Source: Methylobacterium goesingense (GTDB lineage: Bacteria; Pseudomonadota; Alphaproteobacteria; Rhizobiales; Beijerinckiaceae). Taken from it: a stretch of DNA of 52,841 nt. The stretch lies in assembly GCF_022179225.1 (NCBI RefSeq), contig NZ_BPQL01000021.1, positions 1-52,841 of the forward strand, given 5' to 3'. A program made the position numbers and the translations under genes. The notes below the pieces were generated by a model. It did no database searches and was not told where the DNA came from. It saw only the letters and a list, made by a program, of their open reading frames with translations. This document shows, in pieces, positions 36,438 through 45,595 of the stretch; position 1 is the first letter of the stretch, and every line of letters begins with the position of its first letter.

Positions 36438-36902
36438 CTATGGTCTCACGAACACCAAGCGTGTGCTGACGGTGCTCGATTCATACGTCGACAACTTCGC
36501 ACCAACAATTAGCACGCCGTCCGTTTTGGTTGTCGGTGCGTCCCAAAATCCAGGCTCGAACCCGAACGGAGCCGATGCTTGCTGTGAGACCGCGTCGAGC
36601 CCGATCTATGGGTCGAGCCCAACTGAGGGATATAGGCTCGCACTAGAGCAGGACGGCGCGCTGCGGCGGGCCTGGCTCGGCCATCGAGCGTCTGGCGATG
36701 AGGCCCGTCCCGCCGGTCCATCGGCCCGCTTTCCGCGCGCAGGACGAACGGCAGGGCATATTCGGCAGCATCCGAGCCCCGACGGTGAGCCGCCACCGGC
36801 GCGACGGCCCACCGGGTCACGATCAATCCGTCCGCATCACGGGGGAGGCCCGGAGGGTGGTTCGCCCGGGCGCTCGATCGCGAGGAACGGATGCCTGTCG
36901 CT
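36438..36902. other. Intergenic region, AT-richer, no recognised gene
   Basis: 465 nt upstream of the fragment and downstream of livF. Open frames here have no family resemblance and uneven composition. The part near 36440-36540 is clearly lower in GC than the window average, which fits a scar of rearranged or acquired DNA. Confidence 0.4.
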
Positions 36903-37625
36903 TTAGTGACCGCCGCCCAGATAGGCCGCCTGAACGGCAGGATCGTCCCGCATTTGCGCGGCGGGCCCCTGGAACCGGATCCGGCCGTTCTCCAGCACGT
37001 AGGCGTAATCGGCGACCCCCAGGGCCGCCATAGCGAACTGCTCGACGAGGAGCATCGTGACTTGCTCCTCCTTCAGCCTGCGGATGGTGCGAAACACCTC
37101 CTCGACGAGCTTGGGAGCGAGGCCCATCGAGGGCTCGTCGAGAAGGAGGATATCCGGGCGCAGCATCAGCGCCCGGCCCATCGCGAGCATCTGCTGCTCG
37201 CCCCCCGACAAGGTTCCGGCAAGCTGGTGACGCCTCTCCCGGAGGCGCGGAAACAGCTCGAAGGCGCGCTCGCGGTCGGCCGCCACATCGCCCTTGGGGC
37301 GGGCGCCCGTCAGGCGTGGGAAGGCGCCGAGGGTCAGATTGTCTTCCACGCTCAGCGTCGCGAAGACGCGACGGCCCTCGGGCGAGTGGGCGAGGCCCGC
37401 ACTCGCCACGTCATGGCTCTCGAGGCCCCCGACCTCGCGGCCGTTCAGCCGGATCGATCCGCTGCGTGGGCGGATCATGCCGGAGAGCGCGCGCATGGTC
37501 GTGGTCTTTCCGGCGCCGTTCGAGCCGATCAGGGTCACGATCTGTCCCTTGGGCACCTCGAACGAGAGTCCGTGCAGGACTTCGATCTGGCCGTAGCCGG
37601 CCGAGAGGTTCGTCACCTCAAGCAT
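36903..37625 (-). CDS. livF: Branched-chain amino acid ABC transporter, ATP-binding protein LivF
   Basis: 240 residues. LivF and the LivG domain hydrolyse ATP to drive uptake through LivH and LivM. Present: Walker A GSNGAGKTTTMRALSG, Q-loop region, signature LSGGEQQMLAMGRAL, Walker B ILLLDEPSMGLAP, H-region LLVEQF (Gln in place of His is usual in LivF). ATG 37625 overlaps the end of the livM-livG gene by 8 nt, indicating coupled translation. It is the last gene of the livK-livH-livMG-livF unit. Confidence 0.95.
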   Translation of the reverse strand: MLEVTNLSAGYGQIEVLHGLSFEVPKGQIVTLIGSNGAGKTTTMRALSGMIRPRSGSIRLNGREVGGLESHDVASAGLAHSPEGRRVFATLSVEDNLTLGAFPRLTGARPKGDVAADRERAFELFPRLRERRHQLAGTLSGGEQQMLAMGRALMLRPDILLLDEPSMGLAPKLVEEVFRTIRRLKEEQVTMLLVEQFAMAALGVADYAYVLENGRIRFQGPAAQMRDDPAVQAAYLGGGH

Positions 37626-39663
37626 GGGCGGGCTCCTGGTCTGAAACGGGACTGCCGAGATACGCTTCGATGACCTTCGGATCCTTCTGGATCTCGCGGG
37701 CACCGCCCTCCGCGATCTTGTGGCCGAAGTCGAGCACGCTGACGCGGTCGCACAGGCCCATCACCACGTCCATGTGGTGCTCGATCAGGATCACGGTGAT
37801 GCCGGCGTCGCGGATCTTGCGGATGATCGCGGTGAGATCGGCGATATCGGGTGCCGTGAGGCCGGCGGCGGGTTCGTCGAGGAGGAGGAGGACAGGGTCG
37901 AGGGCGAGTGCGCGCGCGATCTCGAGCAGCCGCTGCTTGCCGTAGGGAAGGTTGCGTGCCTCGACCTGCGCGAGGCCGCCGAGACCCATGAAGTCCAGGA
38001 TCGCGACCGCGCGGACCCGCGCCTCCCGCTCCTCCCGGCGACGCCGGGGCGTGCCGAAGATCGCGTCGACGATGGTGCCCTTGAAGGTGTGGTGCAGGCC
38101 GACGAGCACATTCTCTAAGGCCGTCATCTCCCGGAAGAGCTGAACGTTCTGGAAGGTGCGGGCGACGCCCGCCGAGGCGATCTCGGACGGGGTCCGTCCG
38201 TTCAGCCGCTGCATTCCCCCGTCCCGCGCCAAGGTCACCGAGCCGCCGGTCGGGATGTAAATGCCGGTGAGCACGTTCATCATCGTGCTCTTGCCCGATC
38301 CGTTCGGCCCGATGAGACCGTGGATCGTGCCCGGCCGCACGGCGATGTCGACGCCCGCGAGGGCCTTGAGGCCGCCGAACTGCATCAGGACGGACTCGAT
38401 CTTCAGGAGCGGATCCGCGTCGGCCCCGCCGCGCTGCGCGACGAGGGCCGCGCCCTGCGCCGTCAGGACCCGGCCCTCAGCGGTATGGGCTGGGCGCAGA
38501 GCCGGGATCTTGTCACGCAGGAACCCCACGATGCCGTCGGGCAGGTAATAGACCACGAACAGGATCATCAGGCCGAACACGGTCAGGCGGAAATCCGTCA
38601 CCGATTGCAGGGCGAGCGTGGCGGGCAGGAACAATACGCAGAGCACGACCGGCACGAGGATGGCGTACCGATTCTCCTGCCGGCGCAGGAACGCGCGCAC
38701 GCCCACCACGAGGGCGGCCAGGGCGATCGCCCCCGCCATCATGCGGACGAGTTCGATATCGGCCAGGATGTTGGGCATCATCACGATGATGGCGGAGCCG
38801 ATCAGTGGCCCGGCTCTCGACTTGCGCCCGCCCATCGTCACCGCGAGCAGGAACAGCACGGTCAGTTCGAAGCCGTAGGAGTTCGGGGCGACGTAGCGCT
38901 CCGACCACGCGAACAGCGCGCCGGCGAGCCCCGCGAGGGCCGCTGAGATGACGAAGGCGTAGACCTTGTAGCGATAGACGCTGACGCCCATGCAGTCGCA
39001 GGCGATCGGCGAGTCGCGCAGGGCCTCGAAGGCTCGACCGAACGGCGAGCGCACGACCCGGTTCACCACGACGATCGTCAGCAACAGCGCGGCGCAGACG
39101 AGATAGTAGAATTCCAGCTTGCGCCCCGCGGCGCCCCACGGCGACGACATGCCGATCAGCGAGAAATCGAGGACGCGCGCCGGCGGCAGCGTGATGCCGA
39201 GGGGGCCGTTGGTGAGGGGCGTCAATTCGTTGATGAAGATCTGGATGATGGTGCCGAAAGCGAGTGTGACCATCGCCAGATAGGGGCCCGTCACGCGCAG
39301 GGCCGGGACCGCGAGCAGAAGCCCGAAGACCGAGGTCACGGCGGTCCCGGCGATCAGCCCGGACCAGAGGCCGAGTTTGAAGTGCAGGAACAGTACGGCC
39401 GCCGAATACGCGCCGATGCCGAACAGGCCGGCATGCCCGAGACTGACCTGCCCGGTATAGCCGACGACGATGTCGAGACCCAGGATGAGGATCGCATAGA
39501 TCGCGATCACGACCAGTAGGTGGATGTAATAGGAACTCGTCACCACGTGCGGGAAGGCGGCAAGGAAGACGACGAGGAGGACGGCGCCGAGGAGGCCGAC
39601 ATGGCGGCCGAGCCTCGGCGCGGCGGCGGGCGTCGCCGCCGGTGCGAGGGTGGACTGAGCCAT
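37618..39663 (-). CDS. Fused ABC transporter permease-ATPase (LivM-LivG)
   Basis: 681 residues in one frame. Residues about 1-390 are LivM: some ten membrane helices, with the motif YTGQVSLGHAGLFGIGAYSA and the coupling region RSPFGRAFEALRDSPIACDC. A linker of about 35 residues leads to the LivG ATPase: Walker A GLIGPNGSGKSTMMNVLTG, GVARTFQNVQLFREMT, signature NLPYGKQRLLEIARAL, Walker B LLLLDEPAAGL and H-loop LIEHHMDVVM. Most organisms encode these as two proteins; fusions are known in this family. It lies 66 nt after livH. Confidence 0.95.
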   Translation of the reverse strand: MAQSTLAPAATPAAAPRLGRHVGLLGAVLLVVFLAAFPHVVTSSYYIHLLVVIAIYAILILGLDIVVGYTGQVSLGHAGLFGIGAYSAAVLFLHFKLGLWSGLIAGTAVTSVFGLLLAVPALRVTGPYLAMVTLAFGTIIQIFINELTPLTNGPLGITLPPARVLDFSLIGMSSPWGAAGRKLEFYYLVCAALLLTIVVVNRVVRSPFGRAFEALRDSPIACDCMGVSVYRYKVYAFVISAALAGLAGALFAWSERYVAPNSYGFELTVLFLLAVTMGGRKSRAGPLIGSAIIVMMPNILADIELVRMMAGAIALAALVVGVRAFLRRQENRYAILVPVVLCVLFLPATLALQSVTDFRLTVFGLMILFVVYYLPDGIVGFLRDKIPALRPAHTAEGRVLTAQGAALVAQRGGADADPLLKIESVLMQFGGLKALAGVDIAVRPGTIHGLIGPNGSGKSTMMNVLTGIYIPTGGSVTLARDGGMQRLNGRTPSEIASAGVARTFQNVQLFREMTALENVLVGLHHTFKGTIVDAIFGTPRRRREEREARVRAVAILDFMGLGGLAQVEARNLPYGKQRLLEIARALALDPVLLLLDEPAAGLTAPDIADLTAIIRKIRDAGITVILIEHHMDVVMGLCDRVSVLDFGHKIAEGGAREIQKDPKVIEAYLGSPVSDQEPAHA

Positions 39664-39729
39664 GGCGTCAGGCTCCTGCTGGCTGGATGCGGGGGAACAC
39701 GGGAGGGCGGGGAGCGAGGAGGGGCACGC

Positions 39730-40602
39730 TCAGACCTTCTTGATCACGGCCTTGCCGAACAATCCGACGGGGCGGATCGAGAGGACGACGAGGAGGAGGA
39801 TCAGACCGGGCACATCCTTGTAGCCGGTCGAGATGTAGAAGCCGGTGAGCGTCTCGGCGACACCGAGGATCAGCCCGCCGACGATCACGCCGAGGCCGGA
39901 TTCGAGCCCTCCGATGATCGCGACCGCGAAGGCCTTCAGGGCCAGCACCGCCCCCATGGTCGCACCCGTGAGGGTGACGGGTGCAACGAGAACGCCCGCG
40001 AAGGCGGCCGTCATGGCGCTGATCGAGTAGGAGAGCGTGATCACCTTCTGTGTGTTGATGCCCATGAGGCCGGCGGCGTCGATGTCGTTCGAAGTCGCAA
40101 CGACGGCCTTCCCCCAGATCGACTTGCGATTGAAGATCTCGACCGCGAGCATCATCAGGAGGGCGCCGGCGACGATCAGCAGTTCCATCGGCAGGATCCG
40201 GGTGTCGCCGACCTGGATGGCCGCCTCGGGCAGGGGTGAGGGAAACTTCAGGTCGTCGCGGCCCCAGATGTTCTCCGCGACGTTGCGGAAGATGATCCCC
40301 AGCGCGATCGTGGCCATGATCCATCCGTACTCGGACTTGATCTTGACCGCGGGCCTGACGCCGAGCCGCTCGACCACGGCGCCGAGCGCGAAGCCGAAGA
40401 CGAGGACCAGCGGAATCATCAGCCAGTACCCGACGATCGGCACCAGGGTCAGGCCGAACAGGGCACCGAGGGCGAGCGCCTCGCCCTGACCGAAATTCAG
40501 CGTCTTCGAGGTGGCGAAGGTGAGTTGATAGCCGAAGGCGATCGCGGCGTAGATCATGCCGACGGCGACGCCGGACGCGATGAGCTGAAGGAAGATGGCC
40601 AT
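39730..40602 (-). CDS. livH: Branched-chain amino acid ABC transporter permease LivH
   Basis: 290 residues from ATG 40602. Eight or so membrane helices. Family parts: LIASGVAVGMIYAAIAFGYQ at the start, TLNFGQGEALALGALFG, the coupling helix GKAVVATSNDIDAAGLMGIN and ALKAFAVAIIGGLESGLGVI. It forms the membrane channel with the LivM half. It begins about 200 nt after livK on the same strand; that gap holds no recognised gene. Confidence 0.94.
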   Translation of the reverse strand: MAIFLQLIASGVAVGMIYAAIAFGYQLTFATSKTLNFGQGEALALGALFGLTLVPIVGYWLMIPLVLVFGFALGAVVERLGVRPAVKIKSEYGWIMATIALGIIFRNVAENIWGRDDLKFPSPLPEAAIQVGDTRILPMELLIVAGALLMMLAVEIFNRKSIWGKAVVATSNDIDAAGLMGINTQKVITLSYSISAMTAAFAGVLVAPVTLTGATMGAVLALKAFAVAIIGGLESGLGVIVGGLILGVAETLTGFYISTGYKDVPGLILLLVVLSIRPVGLFGKAVIKKV

Positions 40603-40804
40603 GAGCGCGTTACCGTAGAGGGTGAGACGTCGGTGTAGATGCAGGACATCGAGTCCTGGGAAGGCCAGAACCCGGTTCGGTTCATCGTCGCTCCAATGCC
40701 CGGGGACGGCGCGTCTCGCCAAACCTGGCGGACGGCCGTCGCTTGGTCCGATTCACGGGTCTTTCACGAAGGCCGACGGCCCTTTGAGAGACCCGCGAAA
40801 CGTC

Positions 40805-42022
40805 TCAGTTGGCCGACTTTTCCTTCACGCGGACGACGCCCGCGTTCTTGGCATCCTCTTCCTTGGCGTAGACGATCTTGCCGTCCTGCACCTTGCCGAA
40901 CACCACCATGTTGCGCGTGATCGCGTTGTGGTCCTTGGCGGTGAAGGGCTTCTCGTAGGTCGTGACCACGCCCTCGACGCGCTCGTTCAGGTTCTCGAGC
41001 GCCGCCCGGATCTTCGCCCCGTCGGTGGAACCGGCCTGCTTGATCGCCGCGGCGAGCAGATAGACCGAGTCGTACCCTTGCGCTCCGGCGACCGGGGTCG
41101 GAATCTTCGAGACGCCGTAGGTCTTGTAGTAGTTCTCCAGGAAACTCTTCCGCTTGGGCAGCGTCTGATCTTCGATGAAGGTCTGCGGCATCATCACGCC
41201 GTTGCCATTCGCGCCGGCGATATCGAGGAAGCTCTGCATCGAGGAGGGCCAAGAGGTGATCATCGGCACCTTCCAGCCGAGCTTGGCCATTCCATTCGCG
41301 ATCTGCGCGAGTTCGGGCCCGATCCCGTAGGCGAGGATGACGTCGGCTCCGGCCTGCTGCGCCTTCAACAACTGGGCCGTCATGTCGACGTCCTTGATGT
41401 TGAACTTCTCCACCACGACCGGCTTCACGCCCTTGGTGGCGAGGTACTTCTCGATGTCCTCGCGGCCGAGCTGGCCGTAATTCGTCGAGTCGGCGAGGAG
41501 CGCGATCTTCTTGAAGTTCCGGGCCAACGCCTCGTCGACCATCATGCCTGCCTGGAGCACGTCATAGGCCGAGTTCCGGAAGACGTAGTTGGCGTCGTAG
41601 TCCGGCTCCTTGAACTGGTTGGTGATGATCGTGCCGGTGGCGACGTTGTTGAAAACCGGAATTTCCGCTTCCTGGTAGAAGCGCTGCGCGGCCAGAGCCA
41701 CACCGGTGTTGATGAAGCCGATGGTGGCGGCGACTTTTTCCTTGTTGATCAGTTCCTGGGCGACCTGAGCGCCGACCTCGTTCTTGGCTTCGTCATCGCG
41801 CTCGACCAGCAGCAGCGGACGTCCGAGCACGCCACCGGCCGTGTTGATCTCCGCGGCCGCGAGGCGTGCCGCGTCCCGCATCGAAACACCCATGGCCGAG
41901 GAACCGCCGGTATAGGGCCCGGTCACACCGATCTTGATCGGGTCGGCCGCGTAAGCCGGGAACGCCGCAAACGTGGTGCAGACGAGCGCACCCAAGAGTA
42001 CGCGTCTCTTCAGCGTGATCAT
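40805..42022 (-). CDS. Branched-chain amino acid/amide ABC transporter substrate-binding protein
   Basis: 405 residues with a signal peptide (RRVLLGALVCTTFAAFPAYA) followed by a periplasmic-binding fold of the LivK type: DPIKIGVTGPYTGGSSAMGV, LAAAEINTAGGVLGRPLLLV, ALLADSTNYGQLGREDIEKY and GAQGYDSVYLLAAAIKQAG. The ligand may be an amino acid, amide, urea or short aromatic acid; it cannot be decided from sequence. ATG 42022 has GAGGGAGAG upstream. A TTGACA at 42114-42109 on the minus strand may be a -35 box, but no good -10 follows. Confidence 0.93.
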   Translation of the reverse strand: MITLKRRVLLGALVCTTFAAFPAYAADPIKIGVTGPYTGGSSAMGVSMRDAARLAAAEINTAGGVLGRPLLLVERDDEAKNEVGAQVAQELINKEKVAATIGFINTGVALAAQRFYQEAEIPVFNNVATGTIITNQFKEPDYDANYVFRNSAYDVLQAGMMVDEALARNFKKIALLADSTNYGQLGREDIEKYLATKGVKPVVVEKFNIKDVDMTAQLLKAQQAGADVILAYGIGPELAQIANGMAKLGWKVPMITSWPSSMQSFLDIAGANGNGVMMPQTFIEDQTLPKRKSFLENYYKTYGVSKIPTPVAGAQGYDSVYLLAAAIKQAGSTDGAKIRAALENLNERVEGVVTTYEKPFTAKDHNAITRNMVVFGKVQDGKIVYAKEEDAKNAGVVRVKEKSAN

Positions 42023-42828
42023 ATTCTCTCCCTCGCTCCGACCGCATGCCCTTCAGGGTGGCATTTTGTATCGAATCCTCAGTATTCCTGACGCAAGAGT
42101 TATAATTCTGTCAAGGCATAGAAGCGCTTCGGTCCGTTTGATTATGCACCGGAAAATAGCCGTGCTCGCGGATTAATTTTTGAATTTCATTTCCAGTCGA
42201 TGCGTACTCTCGACAAGCGTCGATTTCAGTAAAGTGTTTCCTTTACGCGACCCTGAATAGCGCGCGAATCCGCCATCACAAGATGAAGCGAGCCATCATA
42301 AATCCAGGTCGTCAGCCCGCTAAAGGAAGCAGGAAGCAGGATTTTCTAAAATACATAATAGCTTTTCTACAAACACAGCGAAAGCATATCACCTTCGATA
42401 TCCCAACCACACCGGGCCATCATCGATCACATAGCCTTACCCGGATCGACGGCGGAAATTCGATGCTTATCTACGATCAATCTCGATGAGCCGGGCGAGC
42501 TTGGGGACCCGACGCAATTTCGAGATACTTGAGACCGAAGCCAATCTCGGATTGATTTCGCTGACTTGGTCCGACGCAGCGGCGCGCTCCCTGGCTCGAC
42601 GGCGGTCACTCGGATCAGCGCAAGCCTCTCGGGACCGGCGAGCAAGTCGGCGACCAGGTCGGTTCAAGTCCACGGGACCGCCCCCACGGCGCCAGCGTCA
42701 GGAACCCCCGCAAAGTGGCTTCCACGCCGGGGCGCACGCATACGCGCGCCGCGTGCCGGAATGCCGGCCTCTGCGGTCGGTCGCAATCCCGACGCGACCC
42801 GCCCGGTGAGAAGTCCGGACCGATCCGC
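42023..42828. promoter_or_regulatory. Long AT-richer intergenic region upstream of livK
   Basis: 806 nt without a convincing gene. It is the longest gene-free part of the window, with GC clearly below average at 42060-42400. The only candidate element is the TTGACA near 42110 for livK. Plus-strand frames inside (42283-42489 and others) do not look like proteins. Confidence 0.45.
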
Positions 42829-45450
42829 CTAGAGGGTGAGCGACACCTTCACCACGCCGCCATCCTCCTTGTCGGGGCGGGTGGTGAAGCCGAGTTGCCG
42901 ACAGACCGTAAGCATCGGCCGGTTCTCGCGCAGAACCGTCCCCTCCACCCGCGACAGCCCCTCGACCCGGGCCCAGTCAATCATCAGGCTCATCAGGGCG
43001 AAGCCGAGGCCGGTGCCCTTGCGGTCGCCGCGGATGAGAATGGCGTATTCCCCGCTCTCGTGATTGGCGTCCGCGTGCAGACGAACGGCGCCGAGCATGA
43101 GCCCGCTGCCGGCGTCGATCGCCACGAAGGCGATGGCGCGGGCGTAGTCGAGCTGCGTGAGCTTGGCCAGGAACGCGTGGTTGAAGTCGCGCACCGGGGC
43201 GAAGAAGCGCAGCCGCAGATCCTCCGCGCTCACCGACTGGAAGAAGGTAAGGAACAGGGCCTCGTCCTCGGGCCGCACCGGGCGCACCGTCACGGTCTCG
43301 CCCTTCAGGGTCAGCTGGCGCTCCCATTCCACCGGGTAGGGCCGGATGGCGAAGCGCGGATGGTAGGCCCCGCGCGACCGCCGGCCCGCCGCCTCGGGCG
43401 CAACCATCACGCGGGCGTCGAGGGCGACCGCGCCGCGCGCGTCGGCGAGCAGGGGGTTGATGTCGAGCTCGCGCACCTCCGGGCAGTCGGCGGCGAGTTG
43501 CGCGAGCTTCACCAGCACCAGGGCCACCGCGTGCCGGTCCGCGGCGGGCACGTCGCGGTAGGCGGCCAGCCTCCGGGCGACGCGGGTGCGGTCGATGAGC
43601 TCGGAGGCGAGCCGGAGATCGAGGGGCGGCAGGCCCAGCGCGCGGTCGTCGATGACCTCGACCGCCGTGCCGCCCCGCCCGAACACCACGACGGGGCCGA
43701 AGGTCGGGTCCTCGGCGAGGCCCGCGATGAGTTCGCGTTGCTGGCCGCGCCGGATCATCGGCTGGACGGCAAACCCCATGATGCGCGCTTCCGGTGCGAG
43801 GCGCCGGGTCCGGGCGATGATGTCGGCGGCCGCCGCCCGCACATCGGCCTCGCTGGTGAGGTCCAGGCGCACGCCGCCGACGTCGGATTTGTGAACGATG
43901 TCGGGCGAGACGATCTTGAGGGCGACCGTGCCGCCGCCGGCGATGATACCCCAGGCGGCGGTGGCCGCCGCATCGACGTCGGGAGCGAGCGTGAGCGGCA
44001 CGCTGTCGATGCGATAGGCGGCCAGCAGCTCCGACACCGCCAGTGGGTCGAGCCAGGTCTGGCCGTTGGCAAGCGCGCGGGCCACGATGGCGCGGGCGGT
44101 CTCCACGTCCGGCGAGAAGCCGCGGGGCAGCGAATCCGGCGTGCGCATGAGGTCGTCCTGCGCCTCGCGGTAGCGCACGAGGTGCAGGAAGCCCTCGACC
44201 GCGTCGGAATCGGTGGGAAAGCGCGGAATGCCGGCCTCCGCGAGGCGGCTCGCGGCCCCGGCCTCTTCGCCGATCGTCACCGCGAAGACCGGCTTCTTGC
44301 GCGACCCGCTCCGGCGCACTTGCGTGACCGTGTCGGCGATCGCGGCGGCGACCTCGGTGCTGTCCGAGCGGGCGGTCGGCACGTGCACGGCCAGCACCGC
44401 GTCGTTGCCCGGGTCGGCCAGGAGGGGCCCGAGGGCCGCCGCATAGGCCTCGGGGCCGGCGGCGACGCCGAGATCGACGGGATTGCCGAGGGTGCCGGCG
44501 GCCGCCAGCGTCCCGCCCCGGTCGGCGAGGCGGTCGGCGGCCAGGGCGCCGATGCCGCGCCCGTTGCCCAGGATCGCGAGGCGATGGCCCGGAAAGGGTC
44601 GCTGCCGGCCCAAGGTTTCCACGGCGGAGAACATCGCGTCGAGGCTGTCGACGGACAGGAGGCCCGCCCGGCGGAAGGCCGCTTCGTAGACGGCGTCGGG
44701 CCGCGCCAGGGCGCCCGTATGGGTGGTGATCGGGCGGGGCGCCGCCCGATGGCGCCCGGCGCGCAGGATGACGACCGGCTTGGCCCGGGCGGCGGCACGG
44801 GCCGCCGACATGAACTTGCGTGCATCCGTGACCACGTCGAGGGAGAGCAGGATCGCGCGGGTGCGGATGTCGGCGGCGAAGTGATCGAGGCAATCGGCGA
44901 CATCGATGTCGCAGGCGATCCCGAGGGACATCACCGCCGAGAAGCCGACGTGGCGCCGGGCCGCCCAGGCCACGATCCCGGCCGCCACGGTGCCGGATTG
45001 CGAGACCAGGGCGAGATCGCCGTCCTTCGGCGGGAGGGCGAGCAGGCTGGCGTCGAGATGGGCCCCCGGAACAGAGAGGCCGATGCTGCCCGGTCCGAGC
45101 AGGCGCAGGCCGGTGCGGCGCGCCGCGGCGCGCGCGGCCTCGCACAGGTCGCCGCCGACGTCCGGCGTGAGGATGACCGCGGTGGCCGCGCCCCTGCGGC
45201 CCGCCGCGGCGACGTGATCGGGGATCGCGCCGGCCCCGGTGGCCAGGACCACGAGGTCCGGCGCCTCTGGCAGGTCGGCGAAGCCCGCGAAGTGGCCGGC
45301 GCCCGAACTGATGCAGCGGATCGGGTTCGGAAACCCGCCACGTTCGAGGTTGGCCAGCGCCGCCGCTGCGAGGCCGTCGGGTCCATCCTCGAGCCCGGCG
45401 AGGGCGATGGCGCGCGGGGCGGTCAGCGCCTCGAAGCGGTACGTGCTCAT
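42829..45450 (-). CDS. Fused NDP-forming acyl-CoA synthetase-like/GNAT acetyltransferase (Pat-type)
   Basis: 873 residues. Residues about 1-450 resemble the CoA-binding and ligase-CoA domains of ADP-forming acetyl-CoA synthetase: VSQSGTVAAGIVAWAARR, and ITTHTGALARPDAVYEAAFR at the place of the phospho-histidine loop. Residues about 460-690 form an ATP-grasp domain (VALKIVSPDIVHKSDVGGVR, DINPLLADARGAVALDARV). The last 165 residues are GNAT (VTVRPVRPEDEALFLTFFQS, IRGDRKGTGLGFALMSLMID). In characterised Pat proteins the GNAT domain acetylates lysines of acyl-CoA synthetases and the ligase part is regulatory. It is divergent from the class II aldolase gene, 145 nt away. Confidence 0.92.
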   Translation of the reverse strand: MSTYRFEALTAPRAIALAGLEDGPDGLAAAALANLERGGFPNPIRCISSGAGHFAGFADLPEAPDLVVLATGAGAIPDHVAAAGRRGAATAVILTPDVGGDLCEAARAAARRTGLRLLGPGSIGLSVPGAHLDASLLALPPKDGDLALVSQSGTVAAGIVAWAARRHVGFSAVMSLGIACDIDVADCLDHFAADIRTRAILLSLDVVTDARKFMSAARAAARAKPVVILRAGRHRAAPRPITTHTGALARPDAVYEAAFRRAGLLSVDSLDAMFSAVETLGRQRPFPGHRLAILGNGRGIGALAADRLADRGGTLAAAGTLGNPVDLGVAAGPEAYAAALGPLLADPGNDAVLAVHVPTARSDSTEVAAAIADTVTQVRRSGSRKKPVFAVTIGEEAGAASRLAEAGIPRFPTDSDAVEGFLHLVRYREAQDDLMRTPDSLPRGFSPDVETARAIVARALANGQTWLDPLAVSELLAAYRIDSVPLTLAPDVDAAATAAWGIIAGGGTVALKIVSPDIVHKSDVGGVRLDLTSEADVRAAAADIIARTRRLAPEARIMGFAVQPMIRRGQQRELIAGLAEDPTFGPVVVFGRGGTAVEVIDDRALGLPPLDLRLASELIDRTRVARRLAAYRDVPAADRHAVALVLVKLAQLAADCPEVRELDINPLLADARGAVALDARVMVAPEAAGRRSRGAYHPRFAIRPYPVEWERQLTLKGETVTVRPVRPEDEALFLTFFQSVSAEDLRLRFFAPVRDFNHAFLAKLTQLDYARAIAFVAIDAGSGLMLGAVRLHADANHESGEYAILIRGDRKGTGLGFALMSLMIDWARVEGLSRVEGTVLRENRPMLTVCRQLGFTTRPDKEDGGVVKVSLTL

Positions 45451-45595
45451 CGGACGGACAGCCTCATGAATCGATGACCCTGGATCCGCAGACCCTGACG
45501 GAACCTCCGGGTCGGAGCCCGGGACGGGATGTTGCGTCGCACGATGTTATAGAGCGGTCGAGCGCCCGATGCAGGGCTTCGCTCAGGAGATTCAC

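Noticed and set aside
42103..42114. A full sigma70 promoter for livK
   Set aside because: TTGACA is clear but no acceptable -10 stands 16-18 bases further; it is noted only inside the livK entry.
42283..42489. A 68-residue plus-strand frame in the livK upstream gap
   Set aside because: No ribosome-binding site, no family resemblance, and the AT-richer composition makes chance frames likely.
42655..42690. GGTTCAAGTCC, like a tRNA T-arm
   Set aside because: The T-stem does not pair beyond two bases and no acceptor or anticodon arm can be built around it.
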